Shown here: positions 50,386-59,065 of the stretch, one piece after another
Position numbering within the stretch: position 1 is the first letter of the stretch
Layout: each line of letters opens with the position of its first letter
Source of the DNA: PALSA-660 sp963726435
GTDB lineage: Bacteria; Actinomycetota; Coriobacteriia; Anaerosomatales; PALSA-660
DNA length: 64,000 nt
Reading direction: 5' to 3'
Assembly: GCA_963726435.1 (NCBI GenBank)
Contig: CAVSCJ010000004.1
Span: forward strand, 124,001-188,000
Position numbers and translations under genes: made by a program
Notes under the pieces: model-generated
Databases searched by the model: none
Seen by the model: the letters and a program-made list of their open reading frames with translations, nothing else
What the model was told of the DNA's origin: nothing

Positions 50386-51114
50386 CTATCCCCTAACCGC
50401 GAACCGCTCGGCGTCTCCGTCGAGCAGTGCGGGCAGCTCCCTGATCGACCGCAAAGCGAACGACGGACCCGGTGCGAGCACATCTTCGGCGCCGAAGGCC
50501 CCCCAGAGTGCCGCCACCGCGATCGCGTCTCCCGAGATCGCGGCCTGAACGTCGTGGGGGCTGTCTCCCAAGTAGATACAATACCCCAACTCAACTCCCA
50601 GACGGTCCGCTGCGACGCACAGCGGATGGGGGTCGGGCTTGTGGATCTCGACGTCGTCGGCGGTCACTATGGCGGACATGAAGGGCGCCAGCCCGAAGTG
50701 CTCGATGCCCCTCATGGCGGACTCGGTCCCCTTGCTCGTGACGATACCCATCGGCACTCCGCGTGACTGCAATTCCAGAAGCGTGTCGAGCGTACCCGGG
50801 TAGGCGCGCGCCAGCTCGTCGTGGTGCGCTCTGTTGAACTCCCGGTAGACGCGCAGCAGCTCTTCTACGTGCCCCGGAGCCATGCCGGCGAATTGGGCGG
50901 TGAGTGGTTGCCCGACGTTGGCCATCGTGATCTCATCCGGCAGGGCCTGCCCGAGCACGGTCTCGGTGGCGTACCGGAACGAGATCCGGATGAGGTCGAC
51001 AGTGTCGATCAGCGTCCCATCCAGATCGAAGATCACCGCCTGCAGCGCTGCAAGCCGCGCGGGCGGATCTGGGAGCGGGCCGCGTGACGGGTCGGGGCAG
51101 GGGCGCGTTTCCAT
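50386..51114 (-). CDS. HAD-superfamily hydrolase (phosphoglycolate phosphatase/PpaX-like)
   Basis: 242 residues. Motif I is IFDLDGTLIDTVDLIRI, motif II is MGIVTSKGTESAM, and motif III and IV are HKPDPHPLCVAADRLG and CIYLGDSPHDVQAAI. The cap is helical (subfamily IA), as in phosphoglycolate phosphatase and pyrophosphatase PpaX. The substrate is unknown. ATG 51114 has no SD but TACCAT 7 nt upstream, a possible leaderless start like maf. The frame is open far upstream without coding signs. Confidence 0.82.
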   Translation of the reverse strand: METRPCPDPSRGPLPDPPARLAALQAVIFDLDGTLIDTVDLIRISFRYATETVLGQALPDEITMANVGQPLTAQFAGMAPGHVEELLRVYREFNRAHHDELARAYPGTLDTLLELQSRGVPMGIVTSKGTESAMRGIEHFGLAPFMSAIVTADDVEIHKPDPHPLCVAADRLGVELGYCIYLGDSPHDVQAAISGDAIAVAALWGAFGAEDVLAPGPSFALRSIRELPALLDGDAERFAVRG

Positions 51115-51155
51115 GCGGCCGATGGTAGCACCCGGTTCGTGCGAGCCCGGCGCCG

Positions 51156-52418
51156 TCATGTCGCCTCGAGCCAAGCGGGCGGTTCTTCGTGGTTGCGCAG
51201 CAGCAGCCACGTCGCCAGAGCACCCGAGGCGTAGAGAACGGTGGTGATCATGTACGGGACCGTGTAGGAGTACGCCATCAGGCGGCCGCCGAGTGCGCTG
51301 CCGGCGAGCCAGGAGACGCTCCACGCGAACGACAGCGCGCCGGCGACGATCGCGCGCTCGCGGCCAGGAACGTGCTCCATCGTGTACTGGTTCCACGCGG
51401 GCCAGGACATGTTCATGAACGCCGCGCGGAGCCAGAAGACCACCGCCGCCACGGGGAGGCTGGTGATGAAGGGTATGGCGGCGAGGAACGGGAGACTCGC
51501 CGCCTCGGCAAGCGCGGTGGCGCGCACGAGCCCGAACCTCCTCCCCAGAAGAGGGGCGCCCAAAGCGGCGAATCCCATCGCGAGCTGCGACAGGCCCTGG
51601 ATGAGACCCACTTCCCCCAGCGACGCTCCGAGCTGCCTCTTCAGGTAGAGGGACAGGAACGGGATCACGAGTCCAGCGCCCGTGGCGAGGAGGACTTGCG
51701 GGACCAGCAGGCGGCCGGTGTGGCCCCAGGACCGGAACCCGCGAACCGTGTCGAGGTAGTGCCGGAACGCGTGCCGCGGGTGTCCGAGCGCCTCGCGCAT
51801 CATCAGAAGCGGCACCGCCGAGACGAGGAAAAGGAGAGCGGCCACGGCCACGGTCGCCCGATACGTGTCGACCTCCACGAGCACTCCGCTGAGCAATGAG
51901 GGCAATAGCCCGCCGACCAGCCCGCCGACCATGGCTCCCATCACGCGGACGAACAGGTCGGCGGTGAAGAGATGGGCCCGCTCGACCGGCGTACTGTTCT
52001 CCGCGAGGAATGCTACTGGAGCCAGCTGCATGATGCCGTCGCCCGCTCCGTACATGGCGCCGAACGCGAGGAGCATCCCCGCTTCCGGCAGGCCCGCCTG
52101 ACCGAGGCGGGCCACACCGTAGAGCATCGCCGCGATTATCAAGAGCCGCCGGTATCCGAACACGGCGATCAGAGGCGGGGCGATCAGGCACACGGCCGCC
52201 GCCGCGACCGCGAGCGCTCCTTCGACGTCGCCCACGACCGCCTCGGAGAGCCCCGCCCCCTTCACGTAGATGGCGAAGATGGTGACGAGGATCCCGATGC
52301 CGAACGACTGGATCCCGAGTGCGACCAGGAAGAGGCGGGCGTTGCGAGTGAACTTCGCCATCGCCCCGATGTAGTCCGACACGGTGGCGCGAAGGACGCG
52401 CCGGGACCGTTCGATCAT
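51156..52418 (-). CDS. Major facilitator superfamily transporter
   Basis: 420 residues and about 12 helices (FLVALGIQSFGIGILVTIFA, VVGDVEGALAVAAAAVCLIA, FGAMYGAGDGIMQLAPVAFL, AAFMNMSWPAWNQYTMEHVP). It belongs to the MFS_1-type exporters; the substrate is not indicated. ATG 52418 has a G-rich SD (GTGGGGGGCGGCC). It is divergent from the methionine-biosynthesis operon. Confidence 0.82.
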   Translation of the reverse strand: MIERSRRVLRATVSDYIGAMAKFTRNARLFLVALGIQSFGIGILVTIFAIYVKGAGLSEAVVGDVEGALAVAAAAVCLIAPPLIAVFGYRRLLIIAAMLYGVARLGQAGLPEAGMLLAFGAMYGAGDGIMQLAPVAFLAENSTPVERAHLFTADLFVRVMGAMVGGLVGGLLPSLLSGVLVEVDTYRATVAVAALLFLVSAVPLLMMREALGHPRHAFRHYLDTVRGFRSWGHTGRLLVPQVLLATGAGLVIPFLSLYLKRQLGASLGEVGLIQGLSQLAMGFAALGAPLLGRRFGLVRATALAEAASLPFLAAIPFITSLPVAAVVFWLRAAFMNMSWPAWNQYTMEHVPGRERAIVAGALSFAWSVSWLAGSALGGRLMAYSYTVPYMITTVLYASGALATWLLLRNHEEPPAWLEAT

Positions 52419-52855
52419 GGCCGCCCCCCACTCCCCCCGCCCGGACCTCGACGACAGCCCCGCATCGCACTGCCCGCCGAATGTATCAGACCGGCTCGTC
52501 CGACCTCAGCACGGACGCCCGGACCGCATACGGCCCGTTAAGCACCCTCTTCATGCGTGATTGTCACCGGCCGATTGTGCTAAAGTGCGCTTCACCGTCG
52601 GCTCCTGCGACGCGATCTTGCACGTGAAGGCGAAGCGCCCCGCGCCTTGTGGCGGGCCGTATCGAAGATCGGGAGGTGGAACGAGATCCCCATGGTCCGT
52701 CTGAACGTGTCGGCAATGGCGATGGACATGCTGATGACCCGGCCCGGGTCCGTGCGCGACCGCGCATAGAACCGGGCGGCCCAGCCGTCGTGCACTGCCC
52801 TGCAGTAGCGACGATCCATCCGACGCCCTGCCTCACACGATCAGGAAGGAAGACC
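52419..52855 (+). promoter_or_regulatory. Leader region of metY-metX-metW
   Basis: A 437-bp region between the divergent MFS gene and metY. An extended -10 (TGC-TAAAGT, 52578-52586) would start transcription near 52592, leaving a leader of about 260 nt. The leader holds competing hairpins: GACCCG/CGGGUC at 52736-52750, and GCCCGG(52742-52747)/CCGGGC(52773-52778) enclosing UGCGCG/CGCGCA. Also present is the Met-rich short ORF described separately. No SAM riboswitch consensus was recognised and no U-rich terminator follows the hairpins. Confidence 0.4.
52692..52769 (+). CDS. Candidate Met-rich leader peptide ORF (25 aa)
   Basis: ATG 52692 to TAG 52767, 25 codons, containing MAMDMLMTRPG: five Met in 25 residues, four of them within seven codons. 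GGGAGG (52671-52676) lies 15 nt upstream, longer than ideal. The Met run precedes the hairpin set at 52736-52778, as in ribosome-mediated attenuators of amino-acid operons. Real translation is unproven. Confidence 0.35.
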   Translation: MVRLNVSAMAMDMLMTRPGSVRDRA

Positions 52856-54157
52856 ATGAGCGACTCGACCCGCCCCGGCTTCGATACCCGCGCCGTTCAC
52901 GCCGGAGCCTCGGCAGACCCCACGACCGGTTCGCGCGCCGTTCCGATCTACCAGACCGTCGCGTACAACTTCCGTGACACAGGCCACGCCGCGAATCTCT
53001 TCGGCTTGCGCGAGTTCGGCAACATCTACTCCAGGATCCAGAATCCGACGAACGACGTACTCGAGCAGCGCCTTGCCGCGCTGCACGGAGGCACGGCCGC
53101 GGTGGTTGCCGCCTCGGGACACGCTGCCGAGAACCTCGCGCTGCTGAACCTGGCAGCCTCCGGCGACTCGATCGTGTCTTCTACGTCGCTGTACGGCGGA
53201 ACCTGGAACATCTTCCTGCACACCTTCAAGCGCCTCGGCATCACGGTGCGCTTCGTGGAGCCGACGGACGTCCAGGGCTTCGTCGACGCCACGGACGCCA
53301 CGACCAAGGCCTGGTTCGTCGAGACCATCGGCAACCCGCGCCTCGACGTCCCCGACATCCGCGCTCTGGCGGACGCCGGCCGCGAGCTCGGCATCCCTCT
53401 CGTGGTGGACAACACGTTCGCCACGCCCTACCTGTGCCGCCCGATCGAGCACGGCGCGGCGATCGTCGTCGAATCGCTGACCAAGTGGATCGGCGGCCAC
53501 GGCACCTCTCTCGGCGGCGTCGTCGTCGACAGCGGCGACTTCGACTGGAGTCAGGGCCGCTTCCCGCAGTTCACCGAACCCGACGCCTCGTACCACGGCC
53601 TGAGGTTCTGGGAGACGTTCGGCGACTTCGCCGGCTCGGGCAACATCGCCTTCGCCGTCCGCTTGCGCGTCGAGTTGCTGCGCGACTTCGGGCCCGCTCT
53701 CTCGCCCTTCAACGCCCAGCAGATACTGCTCGGCGTGGAGACGCTCGCGCTCCGGGTCCAGAGGCACTCCGACAACGCCCTGGCCGTCGCCGAGTACCTG
53801 CGATCGCACCCCAAGGTCGCGTGGGTGACCTATCCGGGGCTGGAGGGCCACCCGACGAAGCGGAACGCGGACAGGGTCCTCTCCAACGGCTACGGCGGGG
53901 TCATCGCCTTCGGAGTCGAGGGCGGCTTGGCAGCGGGCAGGACCCTCATAGAGAACGTGAAGCTCTTCTCGCACCTGGCGAACGTGGGCGACGCCAAGTC
54001 GCTCATCATCCACCCCGCCACCACGACGCACTCGCAACTGTCCGACGAGGAGCTGGTTCTGGCCGGCATCGGCCCGGACTTCGTGCGCCTCTCGATCGGG
54101 ATCGAGTCCATCGACGACATCATCGCCGACCTCGACCAGGCACTTCGGGAGGCATAG
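52856..54157 (+). CDS. metY: O-acetylhomoserine aminocarboxypropyltransferase/cysteine synthase family (MetY)
   Basis: 433 residues, the usual size of MetY. TRPGFDTRAVHAGASADPTT is the N-terminal signature of O-acetylhomoserine sulfhydrylases. The PLP-lysine motif is ESLTKWIGGHGTSLGG and the phosphate/substrate regions are NIYSRIQNPTNDVLEQRLAA and TSLYGGTWN. It makes homocysteine directly from O-acetylhomoserine and sulfide in the cytoplasm. ATG 52856 has AGGAAGGAAG immediately upstream. It is 2 nt from metX, forming metY-metX-metW. Confidence 0.95.
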   Translation: MSDSTRPGFDTRAVHAGASADPTTGSRAVPIYQTVAYNFRDTGHAANLFGLREFGNIYSRIQNPTNDVLEQRLAALHGGTAAVVAASGHAAENLALLNLAASGDSIVSSTSLYGGTWNIFLHTFKRLGITVRFVEPTDVQGFVDATDATTKAWFVETIGNPRLDVPDIRALADAGRELGIPLVVDNTFATPYLCRPIEHGAAIVVESLTKWIGGHGTSLGGVVVDSGDFDWSQGRFPQFTEPDASYHGLRFWETFGDFAGSGNIAFAVRLRVELLRDFGPALSPFNAQQILLGVETLALRVQRHSDNALAVAEYLRSHPKVAWVTYPGLEGHPTKRNADRVLSNGYGGVIAFGVEGGLAAGRTLIENVKLFSHLANVGDAKSLIIHPATTTHSQLSDEELVLAGIGPDFVRLSIGIESIDDIIADLDQALREA

Positions 54158-54159
54158 CG

Positions 54160-55350
54160 ATGGACGTGGCGGAAACCGTCCGCCGCCCCTGGGAGGAGAC
54201 CGCCAGCGCCGGCGTCTCGGACGTGAAGACGCTGGCGCTCGACGGCGCTCTGACCCTCGCGAGCGGACGCACCATCGACGGCGTGCAGGTCGCCTACGAG
54301 ACCTGGGGGCGGCTGAATGCCGACGCCTCCAACACGGTGCTCGTATGCCACGCGCTATCGGGCGACAGCCACCTGGCTGGCCTTCGCCCCGGCCAGAGCG
54401 AGGACGCCGCGCCCGGCTGGTGGGACGTGATGGTCGGCCCCGGCAAGGCCATCGACACGGACCTCTTCTTCGTCGTGTGCTGCAACGTGCTCGGTGGCTG
54501 CTCTGGGTCGACAGGGCCCAGCTCGGTAGACCCCGCAACGGGACAGCGCTGGGGGTTGAGGTTCCCGATGGTCACTGTCGAGGACATGGTCGACGTGCAG
54601 GCCCGGCTGCTCGATGCTCTCGGAGTGCACCGCCTGCTCGCCGTGATCGGCGGTTCGATGGGCGGGATGCAGGCGCTGGCTTGGGCGAAGCGCTACCCCC
54701 ACCGTGTGGGTTCCGTCATCGCGGACGCGACGACCTGGCGCCTCGGCGCACAGGCGATAGCGTTCAACGAGGTGGGGCGTCGGGCGATCCTCGAGGACCC
54801 CGACTTCGCCGGCGGAGACTACTACGGCAAGCCTGCCCAGCCCGAGTCAGGCCTCAGCATCGCGCGCATGATCGGGCACATCACCTACCTCTCCGACGAG
54901 TCGATGCACCGCAAGTTCGGCCGCCGGCTCCAGGCGTCGGACGACTACGCCTACGAATTCGTCTCGGAGTTCCAGGTGGAGAGCTACCTCGCCTATCAGG
55001 GACAGAGGTTCGTCGAGAGATTCGACGCGAACACCTACCTGTACATGACCAAGGCGATGGACTACTTCGACTTGCAGGGCGACGCGCCCACGCTGACGGA
55101 CGCGCTGCGCGGCATCAGCGCTCGCTTCCTCGTGCTCTCCTTCTCGAGCGACTGGCTGTTCACGACGGCGCGCTCGCGCGAGCTGGTGGCCGCACTGCGC
55201 GAGATCGGCCTCGAAGTCACCTTCGCCGAGATCCCGAGCGCCTACGGGCACGACGCGTTCCTGCTCGAGCCCGAGGCGCAGCATCGGCTGATCGCCCCCT
55301 TCCTCGTCAACGGCCTGCGGCGGGTCTCGCCGGGCGGGGAGGTGGGTTAG
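54160..55350 (+). CDS. metX: Homoserine O-acetyltransferase (MetX)
   Basis: 396 residues, alpha/beta-hydrolase fold. The nucleophile elbow is AVIGGSMGGMQALAWA, preceded by NVLGGCSGSTGPSSVDP and VCHALSGDSH. The catalytic Asp is in FSSDWLFTT and His in YGHDAFLLE. It transfers an acetyl (or in some homologues succinyl) group to homoserine, giving the substrate of MetY. Overlaps or abuts metY and metW in the same operon. Confidence 0.95.
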   Translation: MDVAETVRRPWEETASAGVSDVKTLALDGALTLASGRTIDGVQVAYETWGRLNADASNTVLVCHALSGDSHLAGLRPGQSEDAAPGWWDVMVGPGKAIDTDLFFVVCCNVLGGCSGSTGPSSVDPATGQRWGLRFPMVTVEDMVDVQARLLDALGVHRLLAVIGGSMGGMQALAWAKRYPHRVGSVIADATTWRLGAQAIAFNEVGRRAILEDPDFAGGDYYGKPAQPESGLSIARMIGHITYLSDESMHRKFGRRLQASDDYAYEFVSEFQVESYLAYQGQRFVERFDANTYLYMTKAMDYFDLQGDAPTLTDALRGISARFLVLSFSSDWLFTTARSRELVAALREIGLEVTFAEIPSAYGHDAFLLEPEAQHRLIAPFLVNGLRRVSPGGEVG

Positions 55351-55965
55351 ATGACGCCGAGGGATCTGCTGCGTGCCGACCAACGCTTCATCGCGGAGCT
55401 CGTGCCCCAGGGCGCCCGCGTTCTGGACCTTGGATGCGGCGACGGCGCCCTTCTCGAGCGCCTTCGAGAAGAACGCGGCGCCATAGTGCGCGGCGTCGAG
55501 ATCGACCTCGACGACATCGCGCGGTGCGTGGAGCGCGACGTGCCGGTCTACCAGAGCGACCTCGACGAGGGGCTCGCGGACGTCCCCGACGATCGCTTCG
55601 ATGTGGTCATCCTGTCGCAGACGCTACAGGTCGTCAGGAGGCCGCGGCTCGTGCTGACAGAGATGCTCCGGGTCGGACGGCGCAGTGTCGTGTCGTTCCC
55701 GAACTTCGGCCACTGGAGGATCCGCGCTCACCTGGCCCTTCGAGGTCGCATGCCTGTCTCGGACGCGATCCCCTACTCCTGGTACGACACGCCGAATATC
55801 CACCACACCACGATCGCGGACTTCCGCGACTTCTCCGCCGACTGCGGGGCGGTCATAGAACGGGAGATCGCGTTCGTCGGCGGGGATGACGGCGGCCCGC
55901 GTGTGGTGCGCACGGCGCCGAACCTGCTGGCCGACGAGGCGGTCTTCGTGCTGAGGCGCCGCTAG
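55351..55965 (+). CDS. metW: Methionine biosynthesis protein MetW
   Basis: 204 residues. Class I methyltransferase fold with motif I RVLDLGCGDGALLERLREER and the MetW-specific blocks VVILSQTLQVVRRPRLVLTE, VSFPNFGHWRIRAHLALRGR and YSWYDTPNIHHTTIADFRDF. MetW is required with MetX for homoserine acetylation in several bacteria; its own methyltransferase activity is uncertain. It begins immediately after the metX stop and ends the operon. Confidence 0.93.
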   Translation: MTPRDLLRADQRFIAELVPQGARVLDLGCGDGALLERLREERGAIVRGVEIDLDDIARCVERDVPVYQSDLDEGLADVPDDRFDVVILSQTLQVVRRPRLVLTEMLRVGRRSVVSFPNFGHWRIRAHLALRGRMPVSDAIPYSWYDTPNIHHTTIADFRDFSADCGAVIEREIAFVGGDDGGPRVVRTAPNLLADEAVFVLRRR

Positions 55966-55995
55966 GCCGCACGGGGAAGTCGCATCGGACGCAAA

Positions 55996-56023
55996 GACAG
56001 GGCCCCGTTTCCGGGGCCCTGTC
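55996..56023. terminator. Terminator between metW and gyrA
   Basis: GACAGGGCCCC pairs with GGGGCCCTGTC (11 bp) around a 6-nt loop, serving the convergent genes. Confidence 0.8.
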
Positions 56024-56028
56024 TGCTG

Positions 56029-58587
56029 TCACTCCTCGTCGTCGAACTCCTCGCTGGCGAGTTGCTCGGCTTCCGCCTCGCGTTCGTCCATCCCGGGTGG
56101 CACCGTGTCGTCCGCCACAAGGACCTGCTGCCCCTCCGGCATGGCCTTTCGCTTCTTCTTGCCGGCCGTGACCCGGGCGATCGCGACCACATGATCCGAC
56201 TCGCCCACGTTCATCACTTTGACGCCCTGGGTGGAACGCCCGAGCCGAGAGATGTCCTCCGCGTTCACCCGGATGACCACGCCGTCGTGCGAGATCAGCA
56301 TCAGTTCGTGCAGCGGGAAGACGACCTTCATCCCGGCGAGCCGGCCCTTCTTCTCGGTGACCTGGATCGTCTTGACGCCCATGCCCCCGCGGTTCTGGAG
56401 CGGGTAGTCCTTGACCGAGGTGCGTTTGCCGTAGCCGCGCTCCGTGACTACGAACAGCTCGGCGTCATCGGGCGCGATCTCCATCCCGAGCACGCGGTCG
56501 TCGCCTGCCTTCACGTTCATGCCTCGCACGCCCATCGTGTCGCGCCCCATCGGGCGCGCCTGACTCTCGTCCCACTTGATGGCCTTGCCGGCGGCCGAGA
56601 CCATCATCACCCGCATGTCGGGCCTGACCCGGCGCACGGAGATGAGTTCGTCGCCTTCCTTGAGAGCGATCGCGATGATGCCGTCCCTGCGCGAACGGTC
56701 ATATGCCTGCAGCGCGGTCTTCTTGACCATGCCGTTGCGCGTGGCGAACAGAAGGAAGTCGTCCGCGGCGAAGTCGCGCGTCGTGATCGCAGCGGCTATC
56801 TTCTCGTCCTGCTCGAAGGGGAGCAGGTTCACGGCCGCGGTCCCGCGCGCGTGGCGGCTGCCGACAGGCAGTTCGTGCACCTTCATGCGGTAGACCTTGC
56901 CCTTCGTCGAGAAGAAGAGCACGTAGTCGTGGGTCGAGGAGATGAAGAGGTTCTCGACGAAATCGTTCTCCTTGAGGTTGACCCCGGCCACGCCCTTGCC
57001 TCCGCGCTTCTGCTGGCGGTAGGTCGCCACCGGCAGCCGCTTCACGTAGCCGGCCTTCGTGATCGTGACTACCATGTCCTCCTCGGCGATGAGATCCTCG
57101 ACGTCGAGGTCGTGCGCGACGCTTGATATCACCGTGCGCCGCGCGTCCGCGTACTTGCCCCGGATCTCGGTGAGCTCGTCCTTGACGACCTGCAGCACGA
57201 GGCTCTCGTCAGCGAGCAGCTTCTGGAACCACGCGATCTTCTCCCGAAGCTCCGCGAGCTCCTCTTCGATCTTGTGGCGCTCTAGGCCGGTCAGGCGGCG
57301 GAGGCGCATCTCCAAGATGGCGTCCGTCTGGATCTCCGTGAGGGCGAAGCGAGCCATCAGGCTCGTCTTCGCCTCCACGTCGTCGGCAGACGCGCGGATG
57401 ATTCGGATGACCTCGTCGATGTTGTCCAGCGCGATGACGTAGCCGTCGAGGATGTGTGCGCGCTCCTCGGCCTTGCGCAGGTCGTACTTCGTCCGCCGGA
57501 CGATGACTTCTTCCTGGTGCGCGATGTAGTGGGAGAGCATCTGCTTGAGCGTGAGAGTGCGGGGGACGCCGTCCACGAGCGCGAGCATGATCACACCGAA
57601 GCCGGTCTCGAGCGGCGTGTGCTTGAACAACTTGTTCATCACGACCTGGGGGATGCACGCCTGCTTCAGCTCTATGACGACGCGCATGCCCTTGCGGTCC
57701 GACTCGTCGCGCAGGTCCGAGATCTCGGTCAGCTTCTTCTCGCGGACGAGCTCCGCGATCTTGGACACCAGGCGGGACTTGTTCACCATGTACGGGATCT
57801 CGTTGATGATGATCCGCATCCGGCCCGTGGAGGTCTGCTCGATGTGCGCCTTGCCTCGCACCTTGAGAGAGCCGCGCCCGGTGGTGTAGGCGTCGACGAT
57901 GCCCTCGCGGCCCATGATCGCGCCGCCGGTGGGGAAGTCCGGACCGCTGATGACAGTCATCAGGTCGTCGGCGGTCGCCTCGGGGTTGTCGATCAGCATG
58001 ATGGTGCCGTCGATCACCTCGCCCAAGTTGTGGGGCGGGATGTTGGTCGCCATGCCGACAGCGATCCCCGAGCTGCCGTTGACCAGCAGGTTCGGGTATC
58101 TGGCCGGCAGCACGCTCGGTTCGGTCGTGGACTCGTCGTAGTTCGGGACCATGTCGACGGTCTCTTTGTCGAGGTCCCGGAGCAGCTCCATGGCGGGCTT
58201 GCCGAGCCGGGACTCGGTGTAGCGGTAGGCCGCCGCGGCGTCTCCGTCGACCGAACCGAAGTTGCCGTGACCGTCCACCAGGGGCAGACGCATCGAGAAG
58301 TCCTGCGTCATGCGCACCATCGTGTCGTACACGGCGGAGTCCCCGTGGGGGTGGTACTTGCCTAGCACTTCGCCGACCGTGGTTGCCGACTTCTTGTACG
58401 CGCGCCCGGGGCTCAAGCCCATGTCGTTCATGGCGTAGAGGATGCGGCGGTGCACGGGCTTCAGACCGTCGCGCACATCTGGCAGAGCGCGCGCGACGAT
58501 GACCGACATCGCGTACTCCAGGAACGAGTCCCGGAGCTCGGTCTCTATATCGACGCCGAGGATCCTATCGTGCTGCTCGTCGGACAC
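56029..58587 (-). CDS. gyrA: DNA gyrase subunit A
   Basis: 852 residues. The QRDR reads YHPHGDSAVYDTMVRM, with Ser and Asp at the positions equivalent to E. coli 83 and 87, so the quinolone-sensitive form is expected. The active-site Tyr is in AAAAYRYTESRL. The GyrA box QQKRGGKGV in the C-terminal beta-pinwheel confirms gyrase rather than topoisomerase IV. It introduces negative supercoils with GyrB. GTG 58587 has GGGAG 6-8 nt upstream. The acidic C-terminal tail ends EFDDEE. Confidence 0.97.
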   Translation of the reverse strand: MSDEQHDRILGVDIETELRDSFLEYAMSVIVARALPDVRDGLKPVHRRILYAMNDMGLSPGRAYKKSATTVGEVLGKYHPHGDSAVYDTMVRMTQDFSMRLPLVDGHGNFGSVDGDAAAAYRYTESRLGKPAMELLRDLDKETVDMVPNYDESTTEPSVLPARYPNLLVNGSSGIAVGMATNIPPHNLGEVIDGTIMLIDNPEATADDLMTVISGPDFPTGGAIMGREGIVDAYTTGRGSLKVRGKAHIEQTSTGRMRIIINEIPYMVNKSRLVSKIAELVREKKLTEISDLRDESDRKGMRVVIELKQACIPQVVMNKLFKHTPLETGFGVIMLALVDGVPRTLTLKQMLSHYIAHQEEVIVRRTKYDLRKAEERAHILDGYVIALDNIDEVIRIIRASADDVEAKTSLMARFALTEIQTDAILEMRLRRLTGLERHKIEEELAELREKIAWFQKLLADESLVLQVVKDELTEIRGKYADARRTVISSVAHDLDVEDLIAEEDMVVTITKAGYVKRLPVATYRQQKRGGKGVAGVNLKENDFVENLFISSTHDYVLFFSTKGKVYRMKVHELPVGSRHARGTAAVNLLPFEQDEKIAAAITTRDFAADDFLLFATRNGMVKKTALQAYDRSRRDGIIAIALKEGDELISVRRVRPDMRVMMVSAAGKAIKWDESQARPMGRDTMGVRGMNVKAGDDRVLGMEIAPDDAELFVVTERGYGKRTSVKDYPLQNRGGMGVKTIQVTEKKGRLAGMKVVFPLHELMLISHDGVVIRVNAEDISRLGRSTQGVKVMNVGESDHVVAIARVTAGKKKRKAMPEGQQVLVADDTVPPGMDEREAEAEQLASEEFDDEE

Positions 58588-58601
58588 CTAGTGACTCCCT
58601 C

Positions 58602-59039
58602 TCACCGATTCGAACGGACCCAGACCCAGACTGCCATGCCGGCGAAACACAGCCCGAAGACGCTGAGTGCACCGCCGCCCATGACAGCGACGGACTTCGT
58701 ACCCGCTGCCTGCAGTATCGAGATCCCGCCGATCACCATCCCGATCCCGGCGATGCCGGTGACGACCGACGCTGCCCGGGAAACGGCCTCTATGTGGCTC
58801 GTGGACGTCTTCTCTTCCCTGCCCAGCTCGAGGAGCATCGCCTGTAGCCGGCGCTCGTCCACCGCCGGCGCCGCTGCTGCGGCGGTCTTCGGCTCTTGCT
58901 TCGGAGTCGCCGCGGCGTCTCCGGACGTCTCCAGGGCCTGCCGCTCCTCCGCCTTCCTGCGGGCGAACGCCTCGAAGGCCTCCCTCTCCCAGGGGGGAGG
59001 CTCGAACCGGCGCGCCTCCCGCTTCTCTTCGTCGCCCAT
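58602..59039 (-). CDS. Small membrane protein between gyrB and gyrA
   Basis: 145 residues. A charged, helix-prone N-terminus (residues 1-70: EEKREARRFEPPPWEREAFE, ARRKAEERQALETSGDAA) precedes two transmembrane helices (AASVVTGIAGIGMVIGGISI and VMGGGALSVFGLCFAGMAVW). No family recognised. It is in the same strand and within 15-26 nt of both gyrase genes, so it should be co-transcribed with them. ATG 59039. Confidence 0.7.
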   Translation of the reverse strand: MGDEEKREARRFEPPPWEREAFEAFARRKAEERQALETSGDAAATPKQEPKTAAAAAPAVDERRLQAMLLELGREEKTSTSHIEAVSRAASVVTGIAGIGMVIGGISILQAAGTKSVAVMGGGALSVFGLCFAGMAVWVWVRSNR

Positions 59040-59065
59040 CGCCGACTCTCGCCCTTCCCGGGCCG

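Noticed and set aside
52660..52780. SAM riboswitch before metY
   Set aside because: GGCAA and GAUGACC pieces recall SAM classes, but the conserved core order is not present; no class could be matched by eye.
52592..52819. Minus-strand ORF of 75 residues in the metY leader
   Set aside because: It lies opposite the transcribed leader, has an Arg-rich off-frame composition and no convincing ribosome site.
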